46,970 nt of DNA. It comes from Leptospirales bacterium (GTDB lineage: Bacteria; Spirochaetota; Leptospiria; Leptospirales; Leptonemataceae). The DNA lies in the NCBI GenBank assembly GCA_016788865.1, contig JAEUSB010000073.1:1-46970 (forward strand), written 5' to 3'. This document shows positions 23,402 through 32,044 of this stretch, piece after piece. Under the pieces are notes generated by a model that worked only from the letters and a program-made list of their open reading frames with translations, searched no databases and was not told where the DNA came from. The first letter of the stretch is position 1. Each line of letters starts with the position of its first letter. The translations under genes and the position numbers were made by a program.

Positions 23402-25150
23402 ATGGGTCGAGTCCGCCAACAGCGAAAGAGTAACCTGATTGGGAGCGATCGAAGCCTCCAAGCACATCATGCAGCGGGTCTAAAACAGATCCGTAAGCTT
23501 GAACCATATTGGTGTGCCTGGAAAGGCGCGTCAATCACTGAAGAACTATCCCAGCACTTCACCGTGGGGGCTGAATCGCCAGCAATCAAGCGGCATGGCG
23601 TTCGTTCCACGGACCTGCTTTCTGATGCGAAAGATCTGGCGGCGGCGGCGATGGTTGTAATGCGAAGGATCATCCGAGGTTCGGAACCAATTCGCGCTTC
23701 CGATGGAAAGCATCTGGAATGGAAAACAGATCTGGAGTTACCGGGCGTGGCAAGGGCTTTCCGACACACTTCAACTAACACGTCAAAGAGGCCGGGTTTG
23801 TCGCGTATCGCACGATCGTGTTCTATACTGGCGAACTCGGGGAAACCCATTTCGCATCCTATCAGCATCTCGCCATCCGGGCAGAAGAGTATCGCAGGCT
23901 CCTTCACGGCCTCGTTTCAAAGGCTACCCTCCGGGGCAGGATTCAAATACCAGATTCAAATCAAAGTGTCCTTTCCTACGTCTCCCACTACCGAGCTGGT
24001 AAAGAACCTCAGCCTTTGGTTGGTCGCCTTTCTTTTGAATCCTGAAACCACCGGAGCAGTTGAACCCTTCATTGTAGATCAGTATCGCATGGCAATGATT
24101 CTCTCGATGAAACGGGCGACTTTCTCCCTCCCGGAAACCATGGCCGCTCTTGGCTCTGCTATCCTTGCCCTTGATAAGGCAAGTTCATCGGTCAACGTGC
24201 GCGGGGGTGTGCTATGGTTCAGGTCCGGGCATTTGCCGCTCTCACGGGTTGCAAAGACCAAGGCCGGACGATCCTCTATTTCACCGAAGGAGAGTTTCAA
24301 ACAAACGACCACGAATTGCGTTCGGTATCTACTCAGTGTTTTCGCCAGACGGAGATCGGGAGATCTCGAGACATCTCTGAATCAACTGATCGAATTCTTG
24401 CACCCACTGTTTTCTGGTGCCGCTGATCCTAATGAGGTCCGGGAACTCTTGGGCATTCTCGTTTGCATTTCAAATGCAACACTTGCCCGGGGTAATGAGC
24501 AAAAGGAATTGTTGGGCATCATCGTACCTCGTGGTGCCATAACCCGAAATACGAGAATTACTGTGGCGATTCCATCCTGGCTCCGCAACGAGAGAAGAAT
24601 AACCCTTCCGCTGGCATTGCTCCAATTGGACCCTCGTAAGGACCGCCAGATTCTTCAGCTCAGTCTGCACCTCGTGACTGAAATGAAACCTGGCAAGCGT
24701 AGGCGTTTCCGGACAAGAGACCTCCTCAATCTCCTGGGCCTTGAGACAGGTGCGGCTCACGGTCGACGGGGCCTACGACAACTTGAGCATGCCCTTGAAA
24801 CTCTGCTTCACCTGGGAGTGATCCTGAGTTGGTGGCCATCCGAAGAATTTCCTGTGAAAGGATCCCTGGTCGATAGGCCGTCAGGCATGCGATCACCCCT
24901 GGAAACCAGTATCTATATCCGCCTGAACAGGCTGCCGCCGCCCCTCACGATCAAACCGATCAAGATCAGCGGGAGAGATCTTGAAGGATATCTTACAGCG
25001 TCTGGAGACTCTGTTGCCGTTTGCGCCAAGAAACTGCAAGTAAGCACACGGACTGTTTCAAGGTATCTGGCAGGTCAGGAGATTCCTTCGCATCAAATCC
25101 CATACATCATCAAGAACTACGGACAATACAGAAAAAAACCAGCCGGGTAA
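23402..25150 (+). CDS. large basic hypothetical protein, C-terminal HTH (possible replication factor)
   Basis: A 582-residue protein preceded by a strong AGGAGG 7 nt before ATG 23402. The N-terminal third is Arg/Ser/Lys-rich. The middle holds helical segments (TTELVKNLSLWLVAFLLNPE, DQYRMAMILSMKRATFSLPETMAALGSAIL) and the C-terminal end is a compact HTH-like unit (AVCAKKLQVSTRTVSRYLAGQEIPSHQ). It is divergent from the small par-operon genes, with a 207-bp gap likely to hold both promoters. No enzymatic motif was recognised. By size, charge and neighbourhood it could be an origin-binding or replication-initiator protein; that is inference. Confidence 0.65.
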   Translation: MGRVRQQRKSNLIGSDRSLQAHHAAGLKQIRKLEPYWCAWKGASITEELSQHFTVGAESPAIKRHGVRSTDLLSDAKDLAAAAMVVMRRIIRGSEPIRASDGKHLEWKTDLELPGVARAFRHTSTNTSKRPGLSRIARSCSILANSGKPISHPISISPSGQKSIAGSFTASFQRLPSGAGFKYQIQIKVSFPTSPTTELVKNLSLWLVAFLLNPETTGAVEPFIVDQYRMAMILSMKRATFSLPETMAALGSAILALDKASSSVNVRGGVLWFRSGHLPLSRVAKTKAGRSSISPKESFKQTTTNCVRYLLSVFARRRSGDLETSLNQLIEFLHPLFSGAADPNEVRELLGILVCISNATLARGNEQKELLGIIVPRGAITRNTRITVAIPSWLRNERRITLPLALLQLDPRKDRQILQLSLHLVTEMKPGKRRRFRTRDLLNLLGLETGAAHGRRGLRQLEHALETLLHLGVILSWWPSEEFPVKGSLVDRPSGMRSPLETSIYIRLNRLPPPLTIKPIKISGRDLEGYLTASGDSVAVCAKKLQVSTRTVSRYLAGQEIPSHQIPYIIKNYGQYRKKPAG

Positions 25151-25268
25151 CGCCGCGTGGGCCAGGACACGAAGGCCGCATGCGAAGGATAGTCATTGAA
25201 CACACTACAGTGCTCGTTTGCTTGAACTGAATTTCCATCCATGGCTCCCTTGCCTCGAGCGCAATGTG

Positions 25269-25442
25269 ATGTCCGGGCAAGAGACAGAAAAAGATTCCTG
25301 GCCTCCTATCGAATGGGACACCTTCTCGGACGAAGAACTTGATCTCTTTCGCATGCGCATTATGGAAACAGCGTCAATCCTTGAGGAACGCAAAGCATTC
25401 CTACAGTCGCGGAAGCAGAAAACCGAAGACATTGGCTCGTGA
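25269..25442 (+). CDS. small acidic hypothetical protein
   Basis: A 57-codon frame beginning MSGQETEKDSWPPIEWDTFSDEELDLFRMRIMETASILEER. The frame is open upstream to 25218. It fits between the 582-residue gene and the convergent primase gene without overlapping either. Composition is protein-like (acidic, then a helix with Lys/Arg end), but there is no clear ribosome binding site or family. Confidence 0.4.
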   Translation: MSGQETEKDSWPPIEWDTFSDEELDLFRMRIMETASILEERKAFLQSRKQKTEDIGS

Positions 25443-25456
25443 ATGAACCGGACCCG

Positions 25457-27289
25457 CTAAAGCCTATCGTGGTTCCATTTGTAGTTTAACTCAATGAAAT
25501 CAAACTCTCCACTTTTCGTAAGTTGCTTCATCGCCTGTTTGAATAGAGAGGGGAAATTCCGTTGAATCTCACGACGAACCATGTGTTCTCCAAGGAAATC
25601 TCTCGTCTTCGCCTTAAGCTGATCGATTGACCTGGATTCATGATCGAGCAAGAACGTTGCCGCTTGACGGATCGCTTGAAGCATTGATTCGCTGGGGGAT
25701 GCAATCCTCAGCCAGCCAGGAGGCAATTGCTCACCCTCCTTCATCACCAGCCTATAAGACCGACCCTTGGGATCAATAGCTTGAACGCTGAACACATCCC
25801 GGCTTCGTTTCACAAAGTTTGCAAGCGAGGAAGCGCTTAACCTTCCATTGGTCTGCTGGTGGTAGTATTCCCTCAACGAATGTTCATCGCGCAAGGTCTG
25901 ATTCAAAAGCCATGAACTTACAATCGCGTGCAAAGCACCTGTTTCAAGAGCGTGAAACGAGGATAAATACGCGTCATGATCACCCGTCCTACGGACAACT
26001 ACTCTGACAGTGTTAAGGATCTCTGGCACTCCTCCACGTAAAATTACCGCAAAGTCAGGGATCTCGAAATACCTGCAACTACCAGCTATGAGCCTGCCCA
26101 CTTTACCATCCTGCTCGTAGGGAAGGTGACCAGTAACCCGATAGCTGGTTCTGGTTATCAAGAAGCCTTCGTCTAACAGCCAATTCAGGAACGGGAGGTA
26201 GTTTGCCTTCCATTGCTTCATGGTGATCGTTGGTATTGGGTACCACCCCTTGCGCATGTTCATTTCCCAATACGGGTATTTATCCCGTCTTTCGGCTCGT
26301 TCTCCAGCCGAAAGATTGTTCAGATAGGTAACCCAACGAAACAGATCCGAAAGAAACTCGTGGAGCCTTTCTTTTCGCTTGGGTTTGAAAGGTGATCGTC
26401 TGGTAAGTTCACGGATATAGTCTACCAACACGGGCGGCAATTCCTCCGCTTCTTTTCGGGCGATTCGTCTTGGAATATCACGATACAGAGACGCTATACG
26501 CTGTTGCAGTCGCTTCCCTTCAAGATCGCCTACGTAGCCGTCAGCCGATAGTTTCTCAGTGAGCAACTCGTAGGCAACGGCCTCAGGTACGAAGCCGCGT
26601 GCGAGATGCCGAACAAGATCCACAAGAACCCTGTTCGTTTGACCTCGACGAAAGCGGGCTTCATTCAGCAATCGTGCGATATCCATTGGCGTCAATTGCC
26701 GACGGTGATTCTTGCGAACGAAAGTTGAAGGTGCTTCCGCTCTGAAATCCGGGGCGGACTCCACAGTCAGATGACCATCCCATTTCCTCGGCTCCATGGT
26801 GATGGGATCGACAAGGCAATCTTTTGCTGGAATACGAATTGCACGATATGGTTGTGGAAACAGTTCTACCTGCTTTGGCAGAGTTTGCTTTTGAAAACGG
26901 CTGGCCGCCCATGCGTGCAACAACGTTACGGAGCGGGGATAGTCGAAAAGATACCACAAGTGCAAACCTCTTGGCGTGCGGAAAGCCAGGGCAGGATCGC
27001 GATCCATTGCTTTTATGATCCGCAAGGCTCTCTGAATCAGCGATTGCGCTCGTCTGGCATCGCTGATTCCTTCCACGTGCGCATCGACGTCAAAAATCAG
27101 CAAACGCGTTGAATGTGTGGAGAAGAAACCCAATGTGATCTCACCCTGAATTGCTTTCTCAATTTGATCACGCCGGAGTCGCGTATCGCAGAAGTGCCAA
27201 CCAGAGTCGTCTTTGAATGTGTACTTCGAAAGAAATGGACTGGCCAGTTCCAAAAAAAGCCCGGCATTGAATTCTAAATTTTCATCCAT
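25457..27289 (-). CDS. archaeo-eukaryotic-type primase (AEP) replication protein
   Basis: A 610-residue protein. The N-terminal 160 residues are an AEP catalytic domain: TRLLIFDVDAHVEG (61-74, metal-binding D-x-D and H), RTPRGLHLWYLF (104-115, the nucleotide-binding His region) and VELFPQPYRAIRIPAKDCLVD (141-161). Such primases initiate replication of plasmids and phage-plasmids (RepS, TOTE and primpol-type systems). The following ~450 residues are basic and helical without recognised helicase motifs, but contain SLANFVKRSRDVFSVQAID near the end. ATG 27289 is at the family N-terminus. It is convergent with the small gene at 25269. This is the replication protein of the element. Confidence 0.85.
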   Translation of the reverse strand: MDENLEFNAGLFLELASPFLSKYTFKDDSGWHFCDTRLRRDQIEKAIQGEITLGFFSTHSTRLLIFDVDAHVEGISDARRAQSLIQRALRIIKAMDRDPALAFRTPRGLHLWYLFDYPRSVTLLHAWAASRFQKQTLPKQVELFPQPYRAIRIPAKDCLVDPITMEPRKWDGHLTVESAPDFRAEAPSTFVRKNHRRQLTPMDIARLLNEARFRRGQTNRVLVDLVRHLARGFVPEAVAYELLTEKLSADGYVGDLEGKRLQQRIASLYRDIPRRIARKEAEELPPVLVDYIRELTRRSPFKPKRKERLHEFLSDLFRWVTYLNNLSAGERAERRDKYPYWEMNMRKGWYPIPTITMKQWKANYLPFLNWLLDEGFLITRTSYRVTGHLPYEQDGKVGRLIAGSCRYFEIPDFAVILRGGVPEILNTVRVVVRRTGDHDAYLSSFHALETGALHAIVSSWLLNQTLRDEHSLREYYHQQTNGRLSASSLANFVKRSRDVFSVQAIDPKGRSYRLVMKEGEQLPPGWLRIASPSESMLQAIRQAATFLLDHESRSIDQLKAKTRDFLGEHMVRREIQRNFPSLFKQAMKQLTKSGEFDFIELNYKWNHDRL

Positions 27290-27511
27290 GCAACCAGGGA
27301 CAACAGGCGGAATTTGCGCGGGAGCCTTTTGGATCCTTGATGAGAGGAAGACTATCCTCCGCGTACGCAGCTCGTGTCATGTCATTGAGCAAACTACCGG
27401 GATTGCCGGTAAAGGCTGTTCATCAAATAGCCTGTACATTGGCGGCACATACAATTTGATTGACGTCGAGTTTAAAAGCGACAACATCTGGACAGGCGGG
27501 AGAATCACTAC

Positions 27512-29173
27512 ATGAAAAACCAAACATCGAGCCTCTTTGATCATTCTGGGCGACCTTTAGATCACGATACCCTGCAATCAATTTTGCGAGAGTACAAAAT
27601 CGCCGTTCGGGATGGAAAGCCCCCGTGTTATTTGTTCAACCGTGTGAGCACAAAACTCGTTGAGCAAGAAACGTCTCTCGATCAACAGGAGTACGACAGT
27701 GTTGCCTTCGCAGAAAAAAAGGGCTACCATGTGGTGCATAAATTTCGGGTACAGGAAACAGCTTCCAAAGCATCCAAGCGGGTAGTGTTCAACCAGATGG
27801 TAAACCTTCTTCGCAGTGAAACGGTTCCGGTGAGAATTGTGATATTCAAATCACCAGATCGATCCAGTCGAAACAAGTTAGATAAAGTGCGTCTCGACGA
27901 GTTAAGAGCCAAGTATGGAGTAATTCTCCACTACTATGCATCAGGAAAGACCCTCTCGGGTGACAGTCATTACTCTGACGAATTTGTGGACGATTTTGAA
28001 AGCGTCGTTGCAGTTCAATATGCCCGGGAACATGGGCAGAAGATTGCCTCTGCATACAAACACAAAGCCCTGGTTTTGAAGAAAGCGGTCGGCGTGCGAC
28101 CTCCAATGGGTTACAAATTCAACAAAGAAACGCGCAGCTTCGTCATTGATGAAGAGACAAGTCACAAAGTGCGAGCGCTACACACTACCTTTGATTCAGG
28201 AGCCTATAGTCTTGGGAAGTTCGTTGAGTATTGTAATTCGAATCATCTATTCCCTGAATCTGGAATCCCGTGGACCAAAGGGCGCATGGAAAAGCTTTTA
28301 AAGAATCCTTTTTATTGCGGGTGGTTCCGTTTCAAAGGAGCAGAACTTCAGGGCTCCCATCCCGCATACATTACGAGAGAGCGATTTGTCACTCGCCTCA
28401 AGCGCCTGAACCAAAGACAGAACGGGATCGTCTCCAATCGTCGCAATCATTTGCTGTCTCGTTTCGTAAGGTGTGAGCTTTGCGGTCGTTCCTACGAAGG
28501 CGAGACGCAACACGGCGCCCACGATAGTGGGGAGTATAATTACTTAAAACACAAATGTCCCAAACGCAAGGGAGCGGTCGAGCATCGCATAAAGGAAAGT
28601 CAGGTGTTCATTTGGCTGGATGAAATCGTTGAGTATTCCCGTTTTCATCCTCATTTTACGGAAGCCCTGAAAGAGATTTTTCGGAAGCCGTTGAAAATAC
28701 AAAAAAAATCGATTCAGACGGCGATGGCTCAGCTTGACGCGCAAATGTCCCGGATCGCGTCCAAACGGATGCGACTTCTGGATCTCTATGCAGATGAATT
28801 GATTAATAAGGCCGAACTTCGCACGAAGCACTCAGAATTGGATGCAGAAATGCGCCTTCTGCAAAACGAACGCGCGGCCGTTGCGATGAATAACGACAAC
28901 ATCTTTGATCAGATTGTTGAGACGATCGATCTACTCAGGGAGATTCCGATCATTTTTCTACAGGATACGTTCGAAGGTAAGATCAAAGTTCTGAGGAAGC
29001 TGGCGGACTTTCTGGTGATTTCGCCGGATGGAAAGCTAGAGCTAAAATGGGTTGCTCCGTACTCATTCTTGATGAGAGCCGAAATTCTTGAGCTTCAAGC
29101 AAATGGCCAAATTGAGCCATTGAAGAAGCACGGGTTCAAGAAAGTCTCCGTATGTGCCCAGGAGAGGACTTGA
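27512..29173 (+). CDS. large serine recombinase (element integrase)
   Basis: A 553-residue protein. It has the serine-recombinase catalytic domain, with nucleophile Ser near residue 46 in YLFNRVSTKLVEQETSLDQQ and the SPDRSSRN motif downstream. A recombinase domain and a CxxC zinc ribbon (FVRCELCGRSYEG...KHKCP) follow, then a long coiled coil (about 400-450) typical of large serine integrases. These proteins insert and, with a directionality factor, excise phages and elements by att recombination. The start is ATG 27512 after a GGCGGGAGAA site. The stop codon and the last five sense codons lie inside the tRNA-Leu gene, so the gene sits exactly at the att junction. Confidence 0.93.
   Translation: MKNQTSSLFDHSGRPLDHDTLQSILREYKIAVRDGKPPCYLFNRVSTKLVEQETSLDQQEYDSVAFAEKKGYHVVHKFRVQETASKASKRVVFNQMVNLLRSETVPVRIVIFKSPDRSSRNKLDKVRLDELRAKYGVILHYYASGKTLSGDSHYSDEFVDDFESVVAVQYAREHGQKIASAYKHKALVLKKAVGVRPPMGYKFNKETRSFVIDEETSHKVRALHTTFDSGAYSLGKFVEYCNSNHLFPESGIPWTKGRMEKLLKNPFYCGWFRFKGAELQGSHPAYITRERFVTRLKRLNQRQNGIVSNRRNHLLSRFVRCELCGRSYEGETQHGAHDSGEYNYLKHKCPKRKGAVEHRIKESQVFIWLDEIVEYSRFHPHFTEALKEIFRKPLKIQKKSIQTAMAQLDAQMSRIASKRMRLLDLYADELINKAELRTKHSELDAEMRLLQNERAAVAMNNDNIFDQIVETIDLLREIPIIFLQDTFEGKIKVLRKLADFLVISPDGKLELKWVAPYSFLMRAEILELQANGQIEPLKKHGFKKVSVCAQERT
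29155..29173. other. att junction: overlap of recombinase gene end with tRNA 3' end
   Basis: The stop TGA (29171-29173) and five codons before it are read from the tRNA gene. This is the element-chromosome border on the right. The matching left border was not found by eye in this window. Confidence 0.75.
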
Positions 29174-29238
29174 ACCTCCACAGGATTGCTCCCACTAGGA
29201 CCTGAACCTAGCGTGTCTACCAATTCCACCACCTGGGC
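29155..29238 (-). tRNA. tRNA-Leu (CAG anticodon)
   Basis: Read on the minus strand: acceptor GCCCAGG at 29232-29238 pairs with CCTGGGC at 29156-29162, and the discriminator A is at 29155. The anticodon stem is CTAGG/CCTAG with loop TTCAGGT, giving anticodon CAG at plus-strand 29202-29204. A long variable arm is typical of leucine, and the T loop reads TTCAAGT. No CCA is encoded after the discriminator. The serine recombinase gene ends inside its 3' half. Confidence 0.96.
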
Positions 29239-29314
29239 AAATGGAAATGCCAAATTTCCGATTTAGCCCTGGGAATCAATCGATTTTGGCGCGGCTTCTT
29301 ACGATCTTGTAATA

Positions 29315-29914
29315 GTGAAGGCCAGAACAGCAGAAACCAAGCGCAAGACATCCGAAACCGATATTTCGCTGAGCATAAATCTCGATGGAACCGGGCGTCA
29401 TACGTTCGACGCCCAGATTCCCTTCTTCGAGCACATGCTCAGTCACATTTCCAAGCACGGTTGCATCGACATGGACCTGCTCCTGCGCGGCGATCTGGGG
29501 ATCGACTGTCACCATTCAGTAGAAGATACTGCTATCGTTCTCGGTGGCCTGATTCATCAGGCTCTGGGCGATAAGAGCGGGATTCGCAGGTACGGGCATT
29601 GTGTCCTTACTATGGATGAAGTTTTGACGACTGTAGCCATCGATCTGGGTGGTCGTTACCATTTCCAGTATACGGGCCCGGATGCAATCACAGAGGGCAA
29701 GTTCGGAATCTATGACGCCGAACTCTCGCTTGAGTTTCTCTCCAAACTGGCAATGAATGCTCGCATGAATCTGCACGTCGTGGTTCACTACGGCGAGAAT
29801 CGCCATCATATCCACGAATCGGTTTTCAAGGCCCTGGGTCGGGCGCTCCGGATGGCAACCGAGTTTGATCCGCGTTCAACGGGCATTCCCTCGACAAAGG
29901 GCATGCTTGAGTGA
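29315..29914 (+). CDS. hisB: imidazoleglycerol-phosphate dehydratase
   Basis: A 199-residue protein that catalyses dehydration of imidazole-glycerol phosphate in histidine synthesis. Family motifs are visible: [28 protein letters not shown] with the metal-binding HH...ED, and a second [16 protein letters not shown] block near the C-terminus. It is full length, single-domain, without the phosphatase domain of enterobacterial HisB. The start is GTG 29315. hisH follows after 35 bp. Confidence 0.97.
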   Translation: MKARTAETKRKTSETDISLSINLDGTGRHTFDAQIPFFEHMLSHISKHGCIDMDLLLRGDLGIDCHHSVEDTAIVLGGLIHQALGDKSGIRRYGHCVLTMDEVLTTVAIDLGGRYHFQYTGPDAITEGKFGIYDAELSLEFLSKLAMNARMNLHVVVHYGENRHHIHESVFKALGRALRMATEFDPRSTGIPSTKGMLE

Positions 29915-29949
29915 TTTGACGGCGCATCGCTGCAATTGAACCTGGCTCT

Positions 29950-30585
29950 GTGAGCGGGATTGTCGTACTGGACTATGGAATGGGTAATATCCATTCCATT
30001 CTCAAAGCACTGCGGCTCTATGAGCCCAATGTCGAATACACGTCAGATCCTCAAAAAATCAAGGCCTGCAAAGCGCTGGTCCTGCCCGGGGATGGCGCCT
30101 TTGCCGCGGCCATGGACGGACTGAAGCCTTCGCGCGATTTGATTCAAGAGCACGTGCGGAACGAGCGGCCGTTGCTCGGGATTTGCATTGGCTTCCAGGT
30201 ATTGTTTGAGGATTCAACGGAAAGCGATTCAGGATCGGGTCCGATAGCTGGCCTCGGGCTTTTACAAGGAAAGATTCGTAAGTTTTCATTCGAAGATAAG
30301 GGCGTGCGAGTTCCTCATATGGGCTGGAACCGTCTAATAGCCCCGCAAACCGCGGATAATCACAGTCTGGAATACCTTTCGAGCTATATGTATTTTATCC
30401 ATTCATATCGCGCTGAGCGAATCGCTCCGGCAGAGGCCGTGGCTAATTGTGATTACGCTGGAGATGTCTTCCCTGCGATCGTTCGGCACAAGTCAATTCT
30501 TGCCTGCCAGTTTCACCCTGAAAAATCGAGCGATGCTGGACTTGCACTCCTGCGCGATTGGGTAGGTGGGCTAAGCGATGTTTGA
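29950..30585 (+). CDS. hisH: imidazole glycerol phosphate synthase, glutaminase subunit
   Basis: A 211-residue class I glutamine amidotransferase that supplies ammonia to HisF. It shows IVVLDYGMGNIHSILKAL at the N-terminus, the nucleophile motif LLGICIGFQVLFE (Cys in GICIG) and the His/Glu pair in CQFHPEKSSDAG. The start is GTG 29950. It overlaps hisA by 8 bp, so the two are translationally coupled. Its partner hisF is not in the window. Confidence 0.97.
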   Translation: MSGIVVLDYGMGNIHSILKALRLYEPNVEYTSDPQKIKACKALVLPGDGAFAAAMDGLKPSRDLIQEHVRNERPLLGICIGFQVLFEDSTESDSGSGPIAGLGLLQGKIRKFSFEDKGVRVPHMGWNRLIAPQTADNHSLEYLSSYMYFIHSYRAERIAPAEAVANCDYAGDVFPAIVRHKSILACQFHPEKSSDAGLALLRDWVGGLSDV

Positions 30586-31324
30586 GATAATTCCCGCCAT
30601 AGATCTCCTGGACAGACAGGTAGTGCGGCTGCACAAAGGGAAATACGAAGACAAGAAAGTCTACAGTGACAATCCGCCTCTTTTTGCCGAGTCGTTCCTG
30701 GATGCCGGCGCAAACTGGATTCACGTGGTTGATTTGAATGCAGCGCGAAGCGGGAAGCGGGACGAAAACGCCGAAATCCTGGCTTCAATCGTTGACCGGG
30801 CTAAGGGACGCGCCCGGGTTCAGACCGGCGGTGGCATTCGCAGTCAGGCGGACATTGAAGCCTGTCTGGCTCTTGGGGTTTCGCGCGTCATTATCGGGAC
30901 AAAGGCAGCCCGCAATCCAGAGGAGCTTGGATCGTATGTACGCTCGTTTGGTGCTGATCGCGTTCTTGCCGGAGTAGACGTTTCGCTGGGTCGAGTTCGA
31001 GTCCAGGGCTGGGAAGAAGACGGGGGCTATGGTACAGAAGAGTTCTTCAAAATCCTTGAGGACCAGGGAATTGGCGAAATCGTCCTCACCAATATCATTT
31101 CTGATGGCACACTGGAAGGAGTTTCCATTCCATTCTATCAAGACGCCGTGTCAAAGACTCGACTCAGAGTCATTGTCTCAGGTGGTGTTGCAGGGATGAG
31201 TGATGTCGAGAACCTGGCCAGGTGGAATCACAGGGCTATCAGTGGTATGATTGTAGGTAAGGCTTACTACGAGGGTAGAATTGACCTGGCAGAAGCGATC
31301 CAGCGAGCCCAAAAGCCCCAATGA
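30578..31324 (+). CDS. hisA: phosphoribosylformimino-AICAR isomerase
   Basis: A 248-residue TIM-barrel isomerase of histidine synthesis. It starts FEIIPAIDLLDRQVVRLHKGKY, with the catalytic Asp in PAIDL. VQTGGGIRSQADIEACLALGVSRVIIGTKA and VIVSGGVAGMSDV are the phosphate-binding Gly-rich motifs. It follows hisH with an 8-bp overlap. hisF and the other his genes lie elsewhere. Confidence 0.97.
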   Translation: MFEIIPAIDLLDRQVVRLHKGKYEDKKVYSDNPPLFAESFLDAGANWIHVVDLNAARSGKRDENAEILASIVDRAKGRARVQTGGGIRSQADIEACLALGVSRVIIGTKAARNPEELGSYVRSFGADRVLAGVDVSLGRVRVQGWEEDGGYGTEEFFKILEDQGIGEIVLTNIISDGTLEGVSIPFYQDAVSKTRLRVIVSGGVAGMSDVENLARWNHRAISGMIVGKAYYEGRIDLAEAIQRAQKPQ

Positions 31325-31341
31325 TTTCTGATTGAGGTGGC

Positions 31342-31369
31342 GCCCTGAGCCCGGAAAGGAACTCAGGGC
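31342..31369. terminator. possible hairpin downstream of hisA
   Basis: GCCCTGAG (31342-31349) and CTCAGGGC (31362-31369) form a perfect 8-bp stem with a 12-nt loop, 18 bp after the hisA stop. No T-run follows, so it may mark an mRNA 3' end by other means. Confidence 0.45.
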
Positions 31370-31381
31370 CTGCGGACTGGA

Positions 31382-31924
31382 CTAGCGAGTGCCGGCCAGC
31401 GTGTTTCTCAGAACTTTTTCATCTGACCGGGCAAGCTTCAAAATGCCCACTTTGTTAGCAGGTTTTCTACCTTTTTCAAGGACCAATCTGGCAAGCTTGA
31501 ACTTGCGCCGGATATGGTTTACAGCCGGCAAGCTTGTTTTGAACTTCTGAGCCAATTGCCAATCAGCAAGCTCGCTATTCAGGTCATAGAACTTGCCCAG
31601 ATCAGATTCTGTCCAGGCTTTGCGTGGCTGACCTTTCTTTGCAAAGTTAAGTTTCTTGATGCGGGTCAGGGTGCGCTTGTAACTTCCTTTGCCCTTCTGC
31701 TCTTTCCAGTAGTCATTCCGATTTCTAGCATGGAGGATATCCTCATGCGTGTAGCCTGTTTTTTCCAGCCAATCACGTGTGATGCTGCCTTTCTCCCCGC
31801 GGCTGAGTTTAGATTCCAGCGATCTTTGGATGTATTGAGCAGGATTCTTTGCAGACAGGAGCTTCTTTCTTTCCGCTTCTAGCTTAGCAGAAGATGCTCC
31901 GGCAGACTTTTTACTTTTTGCCAT
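31382..31924 (-). CDS. hypothetical basic protein
   Basis: About 180 residues from ATG 31924 (the frame is open to 31939). It is rich in Lys/Arg (KSKKSAGASSAKLEAERKKLL, SYKRTLTRIKKLNFAKKGQ). The C-terminal part (TESDLGKFYDLNSELADWQLAQKFKTSLPAVNHIRRKF) looks like a small helical DNA-binding unit. No family is recognised. It is convergent with hisA and divergent from the secreted protein gene. Confidence 0.6.
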   Translation of the reverse strand: MAKSKKSAGASSAKLEAERKKLLSAKNPAQYIQRSLESKLSRGEKGSITRDWLEKTGYTHEDILHARNRNDYWKEQKGKGSYKRTLTRIKKLNFAKKGQPRKAWTESDLGKFYDLNSELADWQLAQKFKTSLPAVNHIRRKFKLARLVLEKGRKPANKVGILKLARSDEKVLRNTLAGTR

Positions 31925-31950
31925 TTTTCTTTTCTCCAACTCCCGATTGT

Positions 31951-32033
31951 CGCATAACGGGTTACTTTCTACTTAGACGTAGGAAAGTCCTCCGTCAAGC
32001 ATGTTTTGCTTGCAATTTTCTTGGACGCATAAC
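31951..32033. promoter_or_regulatory. divergent promoter region with CGCATAAC repeats and two stem-loops
   Basis: CGCATAAC occurs at 31951-31958 and again at 32026-32033, in the same direction. Between them are a 9-bp stem with one bulge (ACTTTCTAC, 31964-31972, with GTAGGAAAGT, 31979-31988) and a 6-bp stem (CAAGCA/TGCTTG). It fills the gap between two divergent genes and may hold their operators. Confidence 0.3.
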
Positions 32034-32044
32034 AAAATCACTTT

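Noticed and set aside
23703..24045. Frameshift in the 582-residue gene, suggested by protein-like alternative frames
   Set aside because: The annotated frame is continuous with a strong ribosome binding site, and the alternative frames end soon; not enough evidence for an indel.
27213..27515. 100-codon plus-strand frame before the serine recombinase
   Set aside because: It overlaps the primase gene and has low-complexity, unconserved-looking translation; taken as a chance frame over the intergenic promoter.
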